Counted from the stretch's first letter, positions 7,054 through 19,304 are shown. The stretch: DNA of 64,000 bases from Streptomyces litmocidini (GCF_014649755.1 NZ_BMTQ01000006.1:124001-188000); one strand, 5' to 3'. Notes: generated by a model not told the origin, from the letters alone. Made by a program: numbers and translations.

Positions 7054-7977
7054 ATGGCCGAGACCACAACCACATACGCCGGAAACGACCTCACCGCCGA
7101 CCTCGCGCCCGGCTCGCTGATCACCCAGGACGGGCAGATCCAGTGGGCCGGGCTCCTCATCGGCCCCGGCACGCCGTTCAACGTCGACCGGTCCGGTCTC
7201 CAGGGCTGGGAGGACCTGCCGGAGTACGACTCCTCCGACGCCGACCGGCCCACCTCGCACGGCGCCTGGCCCGGCTCCCGGTACGCCAAGCCGCGCAAGA
7301 TCAGCGGCACGGTCGTGCTGACGCCGGAGTACGACGGCGCCACGGAGGTCATCCGCGCCCTGCGCCAGTCGCTCGCCCTGCTCGACGAGGAGCGCTGGCT
7401 CACCGTCCGGCTGCACGGCGAACTCCTCGCCGTGCGTGCCCGGATCGCCCAGCGGGTGGTCCCCGCCGACCAGGGCTTCGCCACCCAGGGCAGCTCGAAG
7501 ATGTCGATCCAGTGGCTCGCCTACGACCCGCGCCGCTACAGCGTCAACGAACAGAGCGCCTCCACCACGCCGCCGCAGCCGGAGACGGGCCTGACCTGGC
7601 CGCTGACCTGGCCGCTCAACTGGGGCCAGGCCAAGTCCACCGGCGACGCCGTCGCCGAGAACACCGGCTCCGCCGCCACCCATCCGGTGATCGTCTTCCG
7701 GGGCCCCTGCTCCATGCCGACCGTGACCGAACGGACCTCCAAGCGCCGGTTGCGGTACGCGATCGACCTGGCCGCCGGCGACGAGCTCGTCGTCGACACC
7801 GCCAACGGCACGGTGATGCTCAACAACACCGCCTCCCGCCGTCACACGGCGATGGCCGACTCCAGCCCGGAGGAGCTGTTCCTCCTCGAACCGGGCCGCA
7901 CGGAGCTGTCGTTCCGGCCCGACTCGGCCACCCCCGAGGCCCTGATGACGGTCCGCTGGCGCAGCGCCGAATGGTGA
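7054..7977 (+). CDS. Distal tail protein (Dit-like)
   Basis: A 307-residue protein that directly follows the tape-measure genes, the usual place of the distal tail protein that closes the tube and carries the baseplate. The N-terminal half contains the pattern KISGTVVLTPEYDGATEVIRAL near residues 80-105, which matches the first beta-sandwich of phage Dit proteins (strand, then a helix that positions the hexamer). The C-terminal half is beta-rich and ends in a WRSAEW strand. GAGGTGA lies before the ATG. In this cluster it is followed not by the hub protein but by three receptor-binding candidates, with the hub-like gene after them, so the local order differs from the textbook one. Confidence 0.68.
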   Translation: MAETTTTYAGNDLTADLAPGSLITQDGQIQWAGLLIGPGTPFNVDRSGLQGWEDLPEYDSSDADRPTSHGAWPGSRYAKPRKISGTVVLTPEYDGATEVIRALRQSLALLDEERWLTVRLHGELLAVRARIAQRVVPADQGFATQGSSKMSIQWLAYDPRRYSVNEQSASTTPPQPETGLTWPLTWPLNWGQAKSTGDAVAENTGSAATHPVIVFRGPCSMPTVTERTSKRRLRYAIDLAAGDELVVDTANGTVMLNNTASRRHTAMADSSPEELFLLEPGRTELSFRPDSATPEALMTVRWRSAEW

Positions 7978-8051
7978 CCGCCGCCTAGGGGGCGTTCCCA
8001 CGCCCCCTGAGCGCCGAACCCCTTCCCATCCCGCACAGAAGAGGTGAACCC

Positions 8052-9254
8052 ATGACCGTACGGGCCGCCTGGCTCCAATCCACCGGCCAGACCCGCGAGG
8101 ACACCCGGCTCGCCCTGGCCGCGCTCCTCACGCCCAACGGGCAGAGCGCGGCGGAGACCCCGCTGCGCTCGCGGCCCGGCATCGTGCCCGGCGGCCTGGT
8201 GCTGACCGGCACGTCCGCGATGCAGTGCTCGATCGGCACCGGCCGGGCCGTGATCCAGGGCGTCGACACCGCCCAGGGGCCGTACATGCTCGCGGTGACC
8301 GCTCCCGAGACGCTGACCGTCCCGGACGGCGACCCGCAGTACGGCCGGATCGACCTGATCGAACTGGCCGTGCTCGACGACGCCTACGACCGCAGCGGCT
8401 CCACCGGGGCCGTCATCCGGCTGGTCAAGGGCACCCCGGCGGCCGCCCCGGTCGCACCCCCCTCGGGCCCCGGCAGCGCCTTCCCGCTCTACACCGTCTC
8501 GGTGCCGGCCGGCACCTCGGCCGGCACCGGCGGCGTCCAGTGGACCTCCCCGGGCGTCGTCACCACCCTGCACTACCCGATGACCGCCCTCGGCGGCATC
8601 ATCCCGACCAGCGGCTTCAAGGGCGCCTACGTCGGCCAGTACCGCGACGTCTCGGGTCTGCTCCAGCGCTGGGACGGCACGACCTGGGTCTCGTACGCGA
8701 AGCCGATCGGCGGCATCGCCCCGCACGGCACGATGACGACCGGCGCCTACACCGGCCAGTACCGCGACAACGCCGGCGTCCTGCAGCGCTGGGACGGTTC
8801 GGCCTGGCAGTACGCCGAGGGCACGGCGAAGATCCTCCTCGCCGTCACCCAGTGGACGGCCGACCAGGCGCAGAGCATCCCCTCCAACGCGTGGACCGTG
8901 ATCACCATGCCGAAGGTCGAGGGCGACGACGCCGGCGGCTGGAACGGCACCGACACCTACGTCGTCCCGCGCACCGGCTGGTGGCGGATCTCCGCACAGA
9001 TCACCTGGGCGAACGACGCCCAGACCGGCATGCGGGGCGCTCGCGTCATGGCCGGCGGCGTCGGGCAGTCCCGGATGACCTGGCTCACCCCCGCCGGCAA
9101 CGGCGCCATCTCCGTCGGCGGCCAGGGCCTGATCAAGCTCACCGCCGGCACCCCGGTCCAGCTCGCCGGCTTCCACAACCACACCGCGGCGATCAAGACG
9201 CTCGGCGGCTCCGGCTACGCCTGCACCCTGACCGCCGAATGGCTCAAGGCCTGA
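8052..9254 (+). CDS. Receptor-binding / minor tail protein 1 with C1q-like head
   Basis: A 400-residue protein, first of three tandem paralogues. Residues 1-190 form the shared attachment part (AAWLQSTGQTREDTRL at the start; RIDLIELAVLDDAYD; then a TPAAAPVAP hinge). Residues 190-250 carry two copies of a linker unit, GAYxGQYRDxxGxLQRWDGxxW. The last 140 residues differ from the other two copies and read like a C1q/TNF jelly-roll: TYVVPRTGWWRISAQITWA, a central RGARV strand, then a terminal TLTAEWLKA strand. Such heads usually trimerise and bind surface glycans. GAGGTGA precedes the start. The ligand cannot be predicted. Confidence 0.72.
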   Translation: MTVRAAWLQSTGQTREDTRLALAALLTPNGQSAAETPLRSRPGIVPGGLVLTGTSAMQCSIGTGRAVIQGVDTAQGPYMLAVTAPETLTVPDGDPQYGRIDLIELAVLDDAYDRSGSTGAVIRLVKGTPAAAPVAPPSGPGSAFPLYTVSVPAGTSAGTGGVQWTSPGVVTTLHYPMTALGGIIPTSGFKGAYVGQYRDVSGLLQRWDGTTWVSYAKPIGGIAPHGTMTTGAYTGQYRDNAGVLQRWDGSAWQYAEGTAKILLAVTQWTADQAQSIPSNAWTVITMPKVEGDDAGGWNGTDTYVVPRTGWWRISAQITWANDAQTGMRGARVMAGGVGQSRMTWLTPAGNGAISVGGQGLIKLTAGTPVQLAGFHNHTAAIKTLGGSGYACTLTAEWLKA

Positions 9255-9285
9255 ACGCCCTCCCTCCACCGATCGGAGAACTCAC

Positions 9286-10503
9286 ATGAACCTGCGCAGC
9301 AGCTGGGTCGCCGAGACCGGCCAGACCCGCGAGGACACCCGACTCAACCAGGTCGGCGCGACCACCATGGTCAACCCCGTCCAGGTCCGCTCCGGCATCC
9401 TGCCGGGCTCCTACAGCGGTCAGTTCCGGCTGTCCGGCTTCTGGATGGACAAGGTCTCCGCCATGACGGCGACCGTCTCCGAGGGCCGGGCCGTCATCCA
9501 GGGCGACATCTCCCAGGGCGTCTACCCGGTGACCCTCCCGGCCGCCGAGCAGGTCACCTTCGCCGCCGGCTCCGCGACGTACGGCCGCATCGACCTGGTG
9601 GTTCTGCGGATCTACGACAAGCTCTACGACGGCGGCACCCGCAACGAGGGTGTGATCGAGGTCATCCAGGGCGTGCCGGACGCCTCCCCCAAGGCCCCGG
9701 TGGCCCCGCCGCGCAGCCTCCCGCTGTACGAGGTGACGGTGCCGGCCGGCGCCAGCGCGGGCAACGGCGGCATCCCGTGGAACACCTCCCTGAAGGACCT
9801 GCGCACCCCGGTCGTCGCCGTCGGCGGCATCCTCCCGGTCGAGGGCCCGGTCCTCCCGGGCGCCCACCCGGGCCAGTACCAGGACACCCCCAACAACCAG
9901 CTGCAGCGCTGGGACGGCGGCAAGTGGGTCGCCTACCCGGAGGCGATCGGCGGCATCGTCCCGAGCTCCGCCGCCTCCCTCCCGGGCAGCTACACCGGCC
10001 AGTACCGGGGCACCGCGGCCGGTCCGCTCCAGCGCTGGAACGGCACGGCGTGGGTGCCGGCGTACCCGGGCCCGTACTTCATCGACTCGCTGGACGCGGG
10101 CTACACGCTCTCGACGACCTACGTGGACACGCTGGTCGACCGGGCGACGAACCCGCTGACGGTGACCTTCGTCGCCCCGGAGACCCGGCAGGCCATCCTC
10201 AGCTTCGGTTCGCGCGTGGAGCTGGACCTGAACTCCGGCACCACGGGCGTCGCCAGCTCGGCCTGGATGTGCGTGCGCATCACGCAGGGCACCACCGTCA
10301 TCCGCGAGGTGGACGACGAATTCGCCGTCGTCGGCTCCAAGTCGGCCGACCCCACGGACGCCGTCTCCGTCTCGACCACCCAGCGCCTCTACAACCTGAC
10401 GCCGGGGGCGACCTACGCGATCACCGCGTACTACCGGACGACCAACACCAACGTGCGTGCCTGGTTCGACAACACCTTCATCCAGGTCACCCCGCAGTAC
10501 TGA
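9286..10503 (+). CDS. Receptor-binding / minor tail protein 2
   Basis: A 405-residue paralogue of its neighbours. The start SSWVAETGQTREDTRL, the RIDLVVLRIYDKLYD block, the KAPVAPPRSLPLYEVTVPAG block and two QYxDx-LQRWDG linker units align with copies 1 and 3. The C-terminal 160 residues are a different, beta-rich domain (TLSTTYVDTLVDRATNPLT, then RVELDLNSGTTG and AITAYYRTTNTNVRAWF), similar in style to phage lectin-like sandwiches. GGAGAA lies 7 bases upstream. The shared base and variable head suggest that all three copies attach to the same site on the baseplate and give different binding specificities. Confidence 0.7.
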   Translation: MNLRSSWVAETGQTREDTRLNQVGATTMVNPVQVRSGILPGSYSGQFRLSGFWMDKVSAMTATVSEGRAVIQGDISQGVYPVTLPAAEQVTFAAGSATYGRIDLVVLRIYDKLYDGGTRNEGVIEVIQGVPDASPKAPVAPPRSLPLYEVTVPAGASAGNGGIPWNTSLKDLRTPVVAVGGILPVEGPVLPGAHPGQYQDTPNNQLQRWDGGKWVAYPEAIGGIVPSSAASLPGSYTGQYRGTAAGPLQRWNGTAWVPAYPGPYFIDSLDAGYTLSTTYVDTLVDRATNPLTVTFVAPETRQAILSFGSRVELDLNSGTTGVASSAWMCVRITQGTTVIREVDDEFAVVGSKSADPTDAVSVSTTQRLYNLTPGATYAITAYYRTTNTNVRAWFDNTFIQVTPQY

Positions 10504-10540
10504 GTCCACCGGGCCGCCGCCCCTACCCCAGGAGATCCCC

Positions 10541-11683
10541 ATGCCCGTACGCTCCGGATGGCTGATGCCCACCGGTCAGACCCGCCAGAACACCCGCATC
10601 ACCAACATCGGCGCCACCACCCCCGTCAACCCGCTCGGCGTCCGGTCCGGCGTCCTGCCCGGCACGTACGACGGCAAGTACCGGGTCGGCGGTCTGTGGA
10701 TGAGCTCCACCGGCCCGATGACGGCCACCGTCTACCAGGGCAAGGCCGTCGTCCAGGGTGCCGCCGTCACCGACGGCGCCTACCCGGTCGCCCTCGACCA
10801 GGACATCACCATCACCTTCGCCGACGGCGACCCGCTCAACGACCGCATCGACCTCGTCGTGGTCCGCGTCTACGACAACGACGTGGACGCCCTCGGCAAG
10901 TACGAGGCCGGCATCGAGATCGTCAAGGGCACCCCGGCGGCCGCGCCGGTCGCCCCGGCCGCCCCCGCCCGCTCCCTCGCCCTGTTCACGGTGAAGGTGA
11001 AGAAGGGCGCCTCCGCCGGCACCGGCGGCATCGACTGGGCGGGCGGCGCCTCCACCGACCTGCGCACCACGACCGTCTCCTCCGGCGGCATCCTGCCCGT
11101 CTACAACAACGCCGGCGTGCCCGGCGCCTACCCGGGCCAGTACCAGGACAACGACAACGCCCACTTCCTCCAGCGCTGGGACGGCACCGCCTGGGTCGCC
11201 TACCCCAAGGAGATCGGCGGCATCGCGCCCAGCGGCACGGTCACCACCGGCAGCTACAGCGGCCAGTACCGCGACTACAACGGCCAGCTCCAGCGCTGGA
11301 ACGGCAGCGCCTGGGCGGCCTACCAGCCGCCCGTCGAGATCGAGACCACCAACACCGGTGCCGTCGCCCTCACCAACTGGTCGATGGTGGCGTTCTCCGG
11401 CCGCAGGACCAAGAGCGGCCTGTGCACCATCACCGCCACCGTCACCCGCACCGGCGCCCAGGTCAACGTCGACAGCTCCGGCAACATCACCGACGAGCAG
11501 CTGTGCACCATCCCGGCCGGCTGGCGTCCGGCCACGGACTTCGAGGCCACGGCCAGCGACGGGTACGGCGACGGCGCCGCCAACATCCGCGCCGACGGAC
11601 GCGTCGACCTGCGGACCTGGTCCTACAACGGCACCCTGGCCGCCGGGCGGAACATCCGCATCTCCGCCACCTACGTCCTGTAA
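10541..11683 (+). CDS. Receptor-binding / minor tail protein 3
   Basis: A protein of 380 residues from the ATG at 10541, chosen because AGGAG lies just before it and MPVRSGWLMPTGQTRQNTR matches the starts of the two upstream paralogues; the longer open frame to 10457 lies inside the previous gene. The base domain is followed by two linker units (GAYPGQYQDN-LQRWDGTAW and GSYSGQYRDYNGQLQRWNG). A third type of head of about 115 residues ends in ADGRVDLRTWSYNGTLA and RISATYVL, resembling tail-fibre tip domains. The hub-like gene starts 12 bases downstream. The three copies also share DNA-level blocks, for example CTCCAGCGCTGG, so recombination between them is possible. Confidence 0.72.
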   Translation: MPVRSGWLMPTGQTRQNTRITNIGATTPVNPLGVRSGVLPGTYDGKYRVGGLWMSSTGPMTATVYQGKAVVQGAAVTDGAYPVALDQDITITFADGDPLNDRIDLVVVRVYDNDVDALGKYEAGIEIVKGTPAAAPVAPAAPARSLALFTVKVKKGASAGTGGIDWAGGASTDLRTTTVSSGGILPVYNNAGVPGAYPGQYQDNDNAHFLQRWDGTAWVAYPKEIGGIAPSGTVTTGSYSGQYRDYNGQLQRWNGSAWAAYQPPVEIETTNTGAVALTNWSMVAFSGRRTKSGLCTITATVTRTGAQVNVDSSGNITDEQLCTIPAGWRPATDFEATASDGYGDGAANIRADGRVDLRTWSYNGTLAAGRNIRISATYVL

Positions 11684-11695
11684 GGGGGCCCACCG

Positions 11696-12826
11696 ATGGC
11701 AATCGACACGCCCTACCGGGCGATCTTCTGCGACCTGCTCACCGACCAGACGCTCGACATCCTCCCCCTGCGGGACGTCTCGTTCGACGACTACATCGGC
11801 AAGGCGGGCTCGCTCTCCGGCACGATCCCCATCCCCGACAAGGCCATCGCCGACCGCGTCAAGAAGGTCCGGGAGGGCCGCACCGCGATCTACCTGGAGC
11901 GCGGCGGCGACCTGTGGTGGGGCGGCATCGTCTGGACCAGCACCCTGCAGTCCAGCGGCCGCGGGGTGCTGACCCTCGGCATCCAGGCCGCGACCTTCGA
12001 CTCGTACGCCGGGCGCCGCCGCATCCGCACGGACATCACGTACGACACCCCCACCGACCAGGTGGAGATCGCCCGCCGGCTCTGGCGCGAGCTCGACCTC
12101 CAGACCTATCCCGACGCCCCCAAGGGCGAGGAGCCCCGCCGCCTCGGGATCACGTTCGGCGACGAGGCCCCCAAGTTCCAGAAGACGGCCTCGTGGCGCA
12201 AGGGCGACGAGACCGTCTACCTGGAGGCGCTCGACCAGCTCGCCGCCACCGAGAACGGCTTCGAGTACCACATCCTGGTCTACCGCGACCCGGTCACCGG
12301 GCAGCGGATCCGGCAGCTCCGCCTCGGCGAGCCCAGGATCGTCACGGGCGCGACCGACCTGGTCTTCGACCGGCCCGGCGTCATCCTGTCGTACTCCTTC
12401 CCGTACGACGCCACCCGCGGCGGCACCACCGCCCTGGCCCGCGGCGCCTCCGTCAACGCCAACGCCGCCGCCGAGTCCCGGCCGATCTACTCCACCCAGC
12501 AGTACGCCAGCGACCTGCTCGTGGACGGCTGGCCGCTGATCGACCTGTCCTCGGACCACAACGAGATCACCGACCAGCTCGCGCTCGACTCGGTGGCCGC
12601 CACGGAGCTCAAGCAGGCCCGCGGCGCCGTGGTGATCCCCTCGGTCTCCATCCACCTCGGCGGGATCGTCCCGCCGCAGCTCCTCGGCCGCGTCGCCCGC
12701 ATCCGGATCACCGACGAGTGGTACTCCCAGGGCCTCGACGCCCGCTACCGCATCATCGGAGCCAAGATCACCCCGCCGGAGCGCGGCCGCCCCGACACCG
12801 CCGAGCTCTACCTCGAGGAGGCCTGA
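11696..12826 (+). CDS. Baseplate hub / tail-associated protein (Tal or Gp37-like)
   Basis: A 376-residue protein of the type called siphovirus Gp37-like or minor tail protein in actinophages. The N-terminal domain (AIFCDLLTDQTLDILPLRDVSF, with SLSGTIPIPD near residue 40 and AATFDSYAGRRRI near residue 98) resembles the hub fold found in gp27/Tal proteins. The C-terminus ends in a beta-rich segment (WYSQGLDARYRIIGAKITPP). It would close the tail tip and open on contact. No peptidase or lysozyme domain is attached, so wall-cutting must come from another protein. The stop codon overlaps the next start by one base (TGATG), so the two are probably translated together. Confidence 0.68.
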   Translation: MAIDTPYRAIFCDLLTDQTLDILPLRDVSFDDYIGKAGSLSGTIPIPDKAIADRVKKVREGRTAIYLERGGDLWWGGIVWTSTLQSSGRGVLTLGIQAATFDSYAGRRRIRTDITYDTPTDQVEIARRLWRELDLQTYPDAPKGEEPRRLGITFGDEAPKFQKTASWRKGDETVYLEALDQLAATENGFEYHILVYRDPVTGQRIRQLRLGEPRIVTGATDLVFDRPGVILSYSFPYDATRGGTTALARGASVNANAAAESRPIYSTQQYASDLLVDGWPLIDLSSDHNEITDQLALDSVAATELKQARGAVVIPSVSIHLGGIVPPQLLGRVARIRITDEWYSQGLDARYRIIGAKITPPERGRPDTAELYLEEA

Positions 12827-13395
12827 TGCCCCAGCTGCCCGAGGACATCATCGACCGGCTCAACCAGATGGAACGCCGGATCAAGGCCCTGTCCACGGCC
12901 GTGAACACCCGGCCCGCCGTCAACGAGTTCCGGCCGGCGCCGTCCGGGAGCGTCACCATCACCCGGCCGCTGTTCCGGATCTTCGACGGCTACAACCACG
13001 AGATCTTCGCGGACGACATCATGACCGGCGGTCTCGCCCGGCCCTGGCTGCAGCTGATGCCGCCCCTGGCGACCGACCCGGCCAAGTGGCCCTCCACCAC
13101 CGCCCCCGCCTTCACGACCATCGCCCGCTGCATGAACCCCATCTGGCAGCCGAAGATGCGGCTCGCCGTCAACACCGCGGCGTCGAGCGGCGGCACCGGC
13201 CAGGTGCGGGTCCTCGTCGACGGCGTCCCGTTCGGACCCACGGTCACCGCGGGCATCACCTACGACTACCTCGGCCTGCTGCCCGGCGACATGAAGTCCC
13301 GGTTCGGCCAGACGATGGTCGTCGAGATCCAGGCCCTGGCCAGCGCCGGCACGGTCTACGCCCAGCCCTCCCTCATCCACGGCGCCCAGACCTGA
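12826..13395 (+). CDS. Accessory tail protein with N-terminal coiled coil
   Basis: A 189-residue protein coupled to the hub gene by a TGATG overlap. Residues 1-30 (EDIIDRLNQMERRIKALS) are a short trimer-type coiled coil and the rest is beta-rich (LFRIFDGYNHEIFADD, RPWLQLMPP, then RVLVDGVPFGPTVTAG). A coiled coil followed by a beta head is the plan of small tail-tip or fibre proteins. I do not recognise a named family. Actinophage clusters commonly have a protein of this length at this point, annotated only as minor tail protein. Confidence 0.55.
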   Translation: MPQLPEDIIDRLNQMERRIKALSTAVNTRPAVNEFRPAPSGSVTITRPLFRIFDGYNHEIFADDIMTGGLARPWLQLMPPLATDPAKWPSTTAPAFTTIARCMNPIWQPKMRLAVNTAASSGGTGQVRVLVDGVPFGPTVTAGITYDYLGLLPGDMKSRFGQTMVVEIQALASAGTVYAQPSLIHGAQT

Positions 13396-13411
13396 CCCAC
13401 GAGGAGCACCC

Positions 13412-13795
13412 ATGAACATCGACCCCACCCAGCCGTGGGGCGTGGCCATCGACTACGCGGGCCGCGCCACCGTCACCGAGAACGGCCACACCCTCACCAT
13501 TCGCGTGTACGACAACACCATGGGCTACATCCTGCAGCGCGACCCGGTGACCGGGCAGTACCCGCCGGTGTACGTGACGGCCGAGGTCACCGAGAAGGGC
13601 ACCGGCGACACCTCCCTGCGCGGTTCCGGCCTGATCGTCGTGGACGCCCGGGACGGCGTCCCGGCCGTCCCCGACCAGACCGCCGTCCAGCGCGCGGTGA
13701 CGGCCGCGCTCGCCGACTTCGAGAACCGCCGCTCCGCGTATGCCGCGCTGTGCGCCGCCTGGGCGGTCCCGCCGGCCCCGGAACCCGTCCCGTAA
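13412..13795 (+). CDS. Small tail-cluster protein of unknown function
   Basis: A 127-residue protein with GAGGAG before its ATG. Residues 1-75 are mostly beta-strand (DYAGRATVTENGHTLTIRVYD, then GSGLIVVDARDG) and residues 85-115 form one helix (VQRAVTAALADFENRRSAYA), ending in a Pro-rich tail. It lies between the tail-tip genes and the lysis genes and is followed by a hairpin terminator, so it is the last gene of the structural transcript. No family is recognised. Confidence 0.5.
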   Translation: MNIDPTQPWGVAIDYAGRATVTENGHTLTIRVYDNTMGYILQRDPVTGQYPPVYVTAEVTEKGTGDTSLRGSGLIVVDARDGVPAVPDQTAVQRAVTAALADFENRRSAYAALCAAWAVPPAPEPVP

Positions 13796-13816
13796 AACCC
13801 CCGTACGAAAAACCGC

Positions 13817-13840
13817 AGGCCCGCCGGACGCGGGCCTTTC
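13817..13840 (+). terminator. Terminator between tail structural genes and lysis genes
   Basis: An 8-bp stem AGGCCCGC with GCGGGCCT, a 5-base loop and TTTC. It would uncouple lysis from structural gene expression. Confidence 0.7.
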
Positions 13841-13860
13841 TCATGTCCGGAGGACACCAG

Positions 13861-14772
13861 ATGGCCACCCCCCTCACCGCGGACCGGTTCGTCGCCGCGC
13901 TCCGCGCCGAAGGCGTCACCGTCGTCGAGCACCCCGGCTGGCGCACCCACAACCGCAATGGTCACGGCGCCTGGGGCCCCGTAACCGGCGTGATCATCCA
14001 CCACACCGTCTCCGCCGGCACCGCCAACACCGTGGAGATGTGCTTCGACGGATACGAAGGGCTGCCGGGCCCGCTCTGCCACGGCGTCATCGCCAAGGAC
14101 GGCACCGTCCACCTGGTCGGCAACGGGCGCGCCAACCACGCCGGCGGCGGAGACCCGGCCGTCCTCAGGGCCGTCGTCTCCGAGACGTACGGGGACCGGC
14201 CGCCCGCCCCCCGCGAGCACCAGGGCAGCTCCGGCGCCGTCGACGGCAACTCCCGCTTCTACGGCTTCGAGTGCGTCAACCTCGGCAACGGCACCGACCC
14301 CTGGCCGCCCGCCCAGCTCGACGCGATCGAACGGGTCTCCGCCGCCCTGTGCCGGGCCCACGGCTGGGGCGCCCGCTCCGTCATCGGCCACAAGGAGTGG
14401 TCGGACTGGAAGGACGACCCCCGCGGCTTCGCCATGCCGACGATGCGCGACCGGGTCCAGGCCCGGCTGAACAAGGCCCCCGCCAAGCCCGCCCCCGACG
14501 CCGGCAAGCCGGCCGTCCCCCGCCTCCAGCCCTTCCCGGGCACCTCGTTCTTCCGCAGGGAGACGAGCTCCCCGGTCATCACCGCCATGGGCCGCCGTCT
14601 CGTCGCCGAGGGCTGCTCCGCGTACACCGTCGGCCCGGGCCCCCGCTGGGGCGAGGCCGACCGGCTCAGCTACGCGAAGTGGCAGCACAAGCTCGGCTTC
14701 CGCGGCTCCGACGCCGACGGCATCCCGGGCGCCGCGTCCTGGAACGCGCTGAAGGTCCCGTACACGAAGTAA
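13861..14772 (+). CDS. Endolysin: N-acetylmuramoyl-L-alanine amidase with wall-binding domain
   Basis: A 303-residue protein starting at the ATG after CCGGAGGA. Residues 1-200 are an Amidase_2/PGRP domain that cuts the bond between muramic acid and the stem peptide. VIIHHTVS supplies the first zinc histidine, NHAGGG is close to the second, and VIGHKEWS carries the catalytic histidine and lysine. A Pro/Ala/Lys linker (about residues 203-222) leads to an actinophage-type peptidoglycan-binding domain with FPGTSFFR, GPGPRWGEADRLSYAKWQ and DADGIPGAASWNAL. There is no signal peptide, so export would depend on the holin encoded next. Its substrate is Streptomyces-type wall, so it would lyse the producing cell. 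Confidence 0.88.
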   Translation: MATPLTADRFVAALRAEGVTVVEHPGWRTHNRNGHGAWGPVTGVIIHHTVSAGTANTVEMCFDGYEGLPGPLCHGVIAKDGTVHLVGNGRANHAGGGDPAVLRAVVSETYGDRPPAPREHQGSSGAVDGNSRFYGFECVNLGNGTDPWPPAQLDAIERVSAALCRAHGWGARSVIGHKEWSDWKDDPRGFAMPTMRDRVQARLNKAPAKPAPDAGKPAVPRLQPFPGTSFFRRETSSPVITAMGRRLVAEGCSAYTVGPGPRWGEADRLSYAKWQHKLGFRGSDADGIPGAASWNALKVPYTK

Positions 14773-14788
14773 CGCAAGGAGCGCTGTG

Positions 14789-15022
14789 ATGTCCGATGCC
14801 GCCAAGCGCACGGCCCGTACCGTCCTCCAGTCCGCCGTCGGCATCGCCGTCGTGCTCCCCGCCCTCGTCGACGCCTCCGGCATCCCCGCGACCCTCCCCT
14901 GGGTCGCCGGGGCGCTGGCCGTCGCCGGCGGACTGGCCCGGGTGATGGCCCTCGACCCGGTGCAGAAACTGCTGCCGTCCTGGCTGCGCAGCACCCCGGG
15001 CGGTGCCGATGACCGAGCCTGA
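14789..15022 (+). CDS. Holin
   Basis: A 77-residue protein with two predicted membrane helices (about residues 14-31, SAVGIAVVLPALV, and 35-52, LPWVAGALAVAGGLARV) and a charged C-terminus, as in small actinophage holins (r1t type). AAGGA at 14776-14780 gives an 8-base spacing to the ATG at 14789; the GTG three bases earlier is the alternative. It follows the endolysin by 16 bases and overlaps the next gene, the usual lysis-cassette order. It would open the cytoplasmic membrane to let the endolysin reach the wall. Confidence 0.78.
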   Translation: MSDAAKRTARTVLQSAVGIAVVLPALVDASGIPATLPWVAGALAVAGGLARVMALDPVQKLLPSWLRSTPGGADDRA

Positions 15023-15272
15023 TCCGAACGATCCCGTCGCCGTCGCCCTCGAACTGGAGCGGCTCCGCGGCACCCTGGAGGCCGGTTTCGCCCGCGTCGA
15101 CGGCTCGCTCGCGCTGCTCGTGCAGCGCAGCGACCAGACCGACAAGCAGCTCGCCGACCACGAGGCCCGCCTCGACGAGCTGGAACGGGCCCGCTGGCCG
15201 GTGGCCAGCATCGCGGCGCTGACCGCGAGCGCCGGCGTGCTCGTGGCGCTCTGGGAGCTGGCCGTCAGGTGA
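15009..15272 (+). CDS. Coiled-coil protein with C-terminal membrane anchor, lysis cassette
   Basis: A protein of 87 residues from the ATG at 15009, overlapping the holin gene by 14 bases; a GTG at 15003 is also possible. Residues 12-62 form one charged coiled coil (ALELERLRGTLEAGF ... ADHEARLDELERA) and residues 64-85 one hydrophobic helix. Small proteins of this plan directly after the holin are common in actinophages and may act as antiholin, second holin or spanin-like factor; which one cannot be told from sequence. It is the last gene of the tail cluster. Confidence 0.6.
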   Translation: MTEPDPNDPVAVALELERLRGTLEAGFARVDGSLALLVQRSDQTDKQLADHEARLDELERARWPVASIAALTASAGVLVALWELAVR

Positions 15273-15287
15273 CCCCTCCGTGAAACG

Positions 15288-15329
15288 CCGAAGGGCGGCC
15301 ACCCCGTGATCGGGGTGACCGCCCTTCGG
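15288..15329. terminator. Bidirectional terminator shared by the tail cluster and rpoC
   Basis: A near-perfect stem of about 19 bp (CCGAAGGGCGGCCACCCCG paired with CGGGGTGACCGCCCTTCGG) around a short TGAT loop. It separates the lysis genes from the convergent rpoC end only 10 bases further on. Confidence 0.88.
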
Positions 15330-15339
15330 TTCGCGCTGC

Positions 15340-19239
<3,900 letters not shown>

Positions 19240-19304
19240 TATGCGTCAATCCCTCTCAGGGTTGTAAGGCTGTGGGTCTGATACGGGGGTCCTGGGGCCG
19301 GCGG

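Noticed and set aside
1..15329. A contractile injection system (R-type tailocin or eCIS)
   Set aside because: No sheath, spike, baseplate wedge or AAA ATPase gene is present; tube, Dit and hub genes fit a non-contractile tail.
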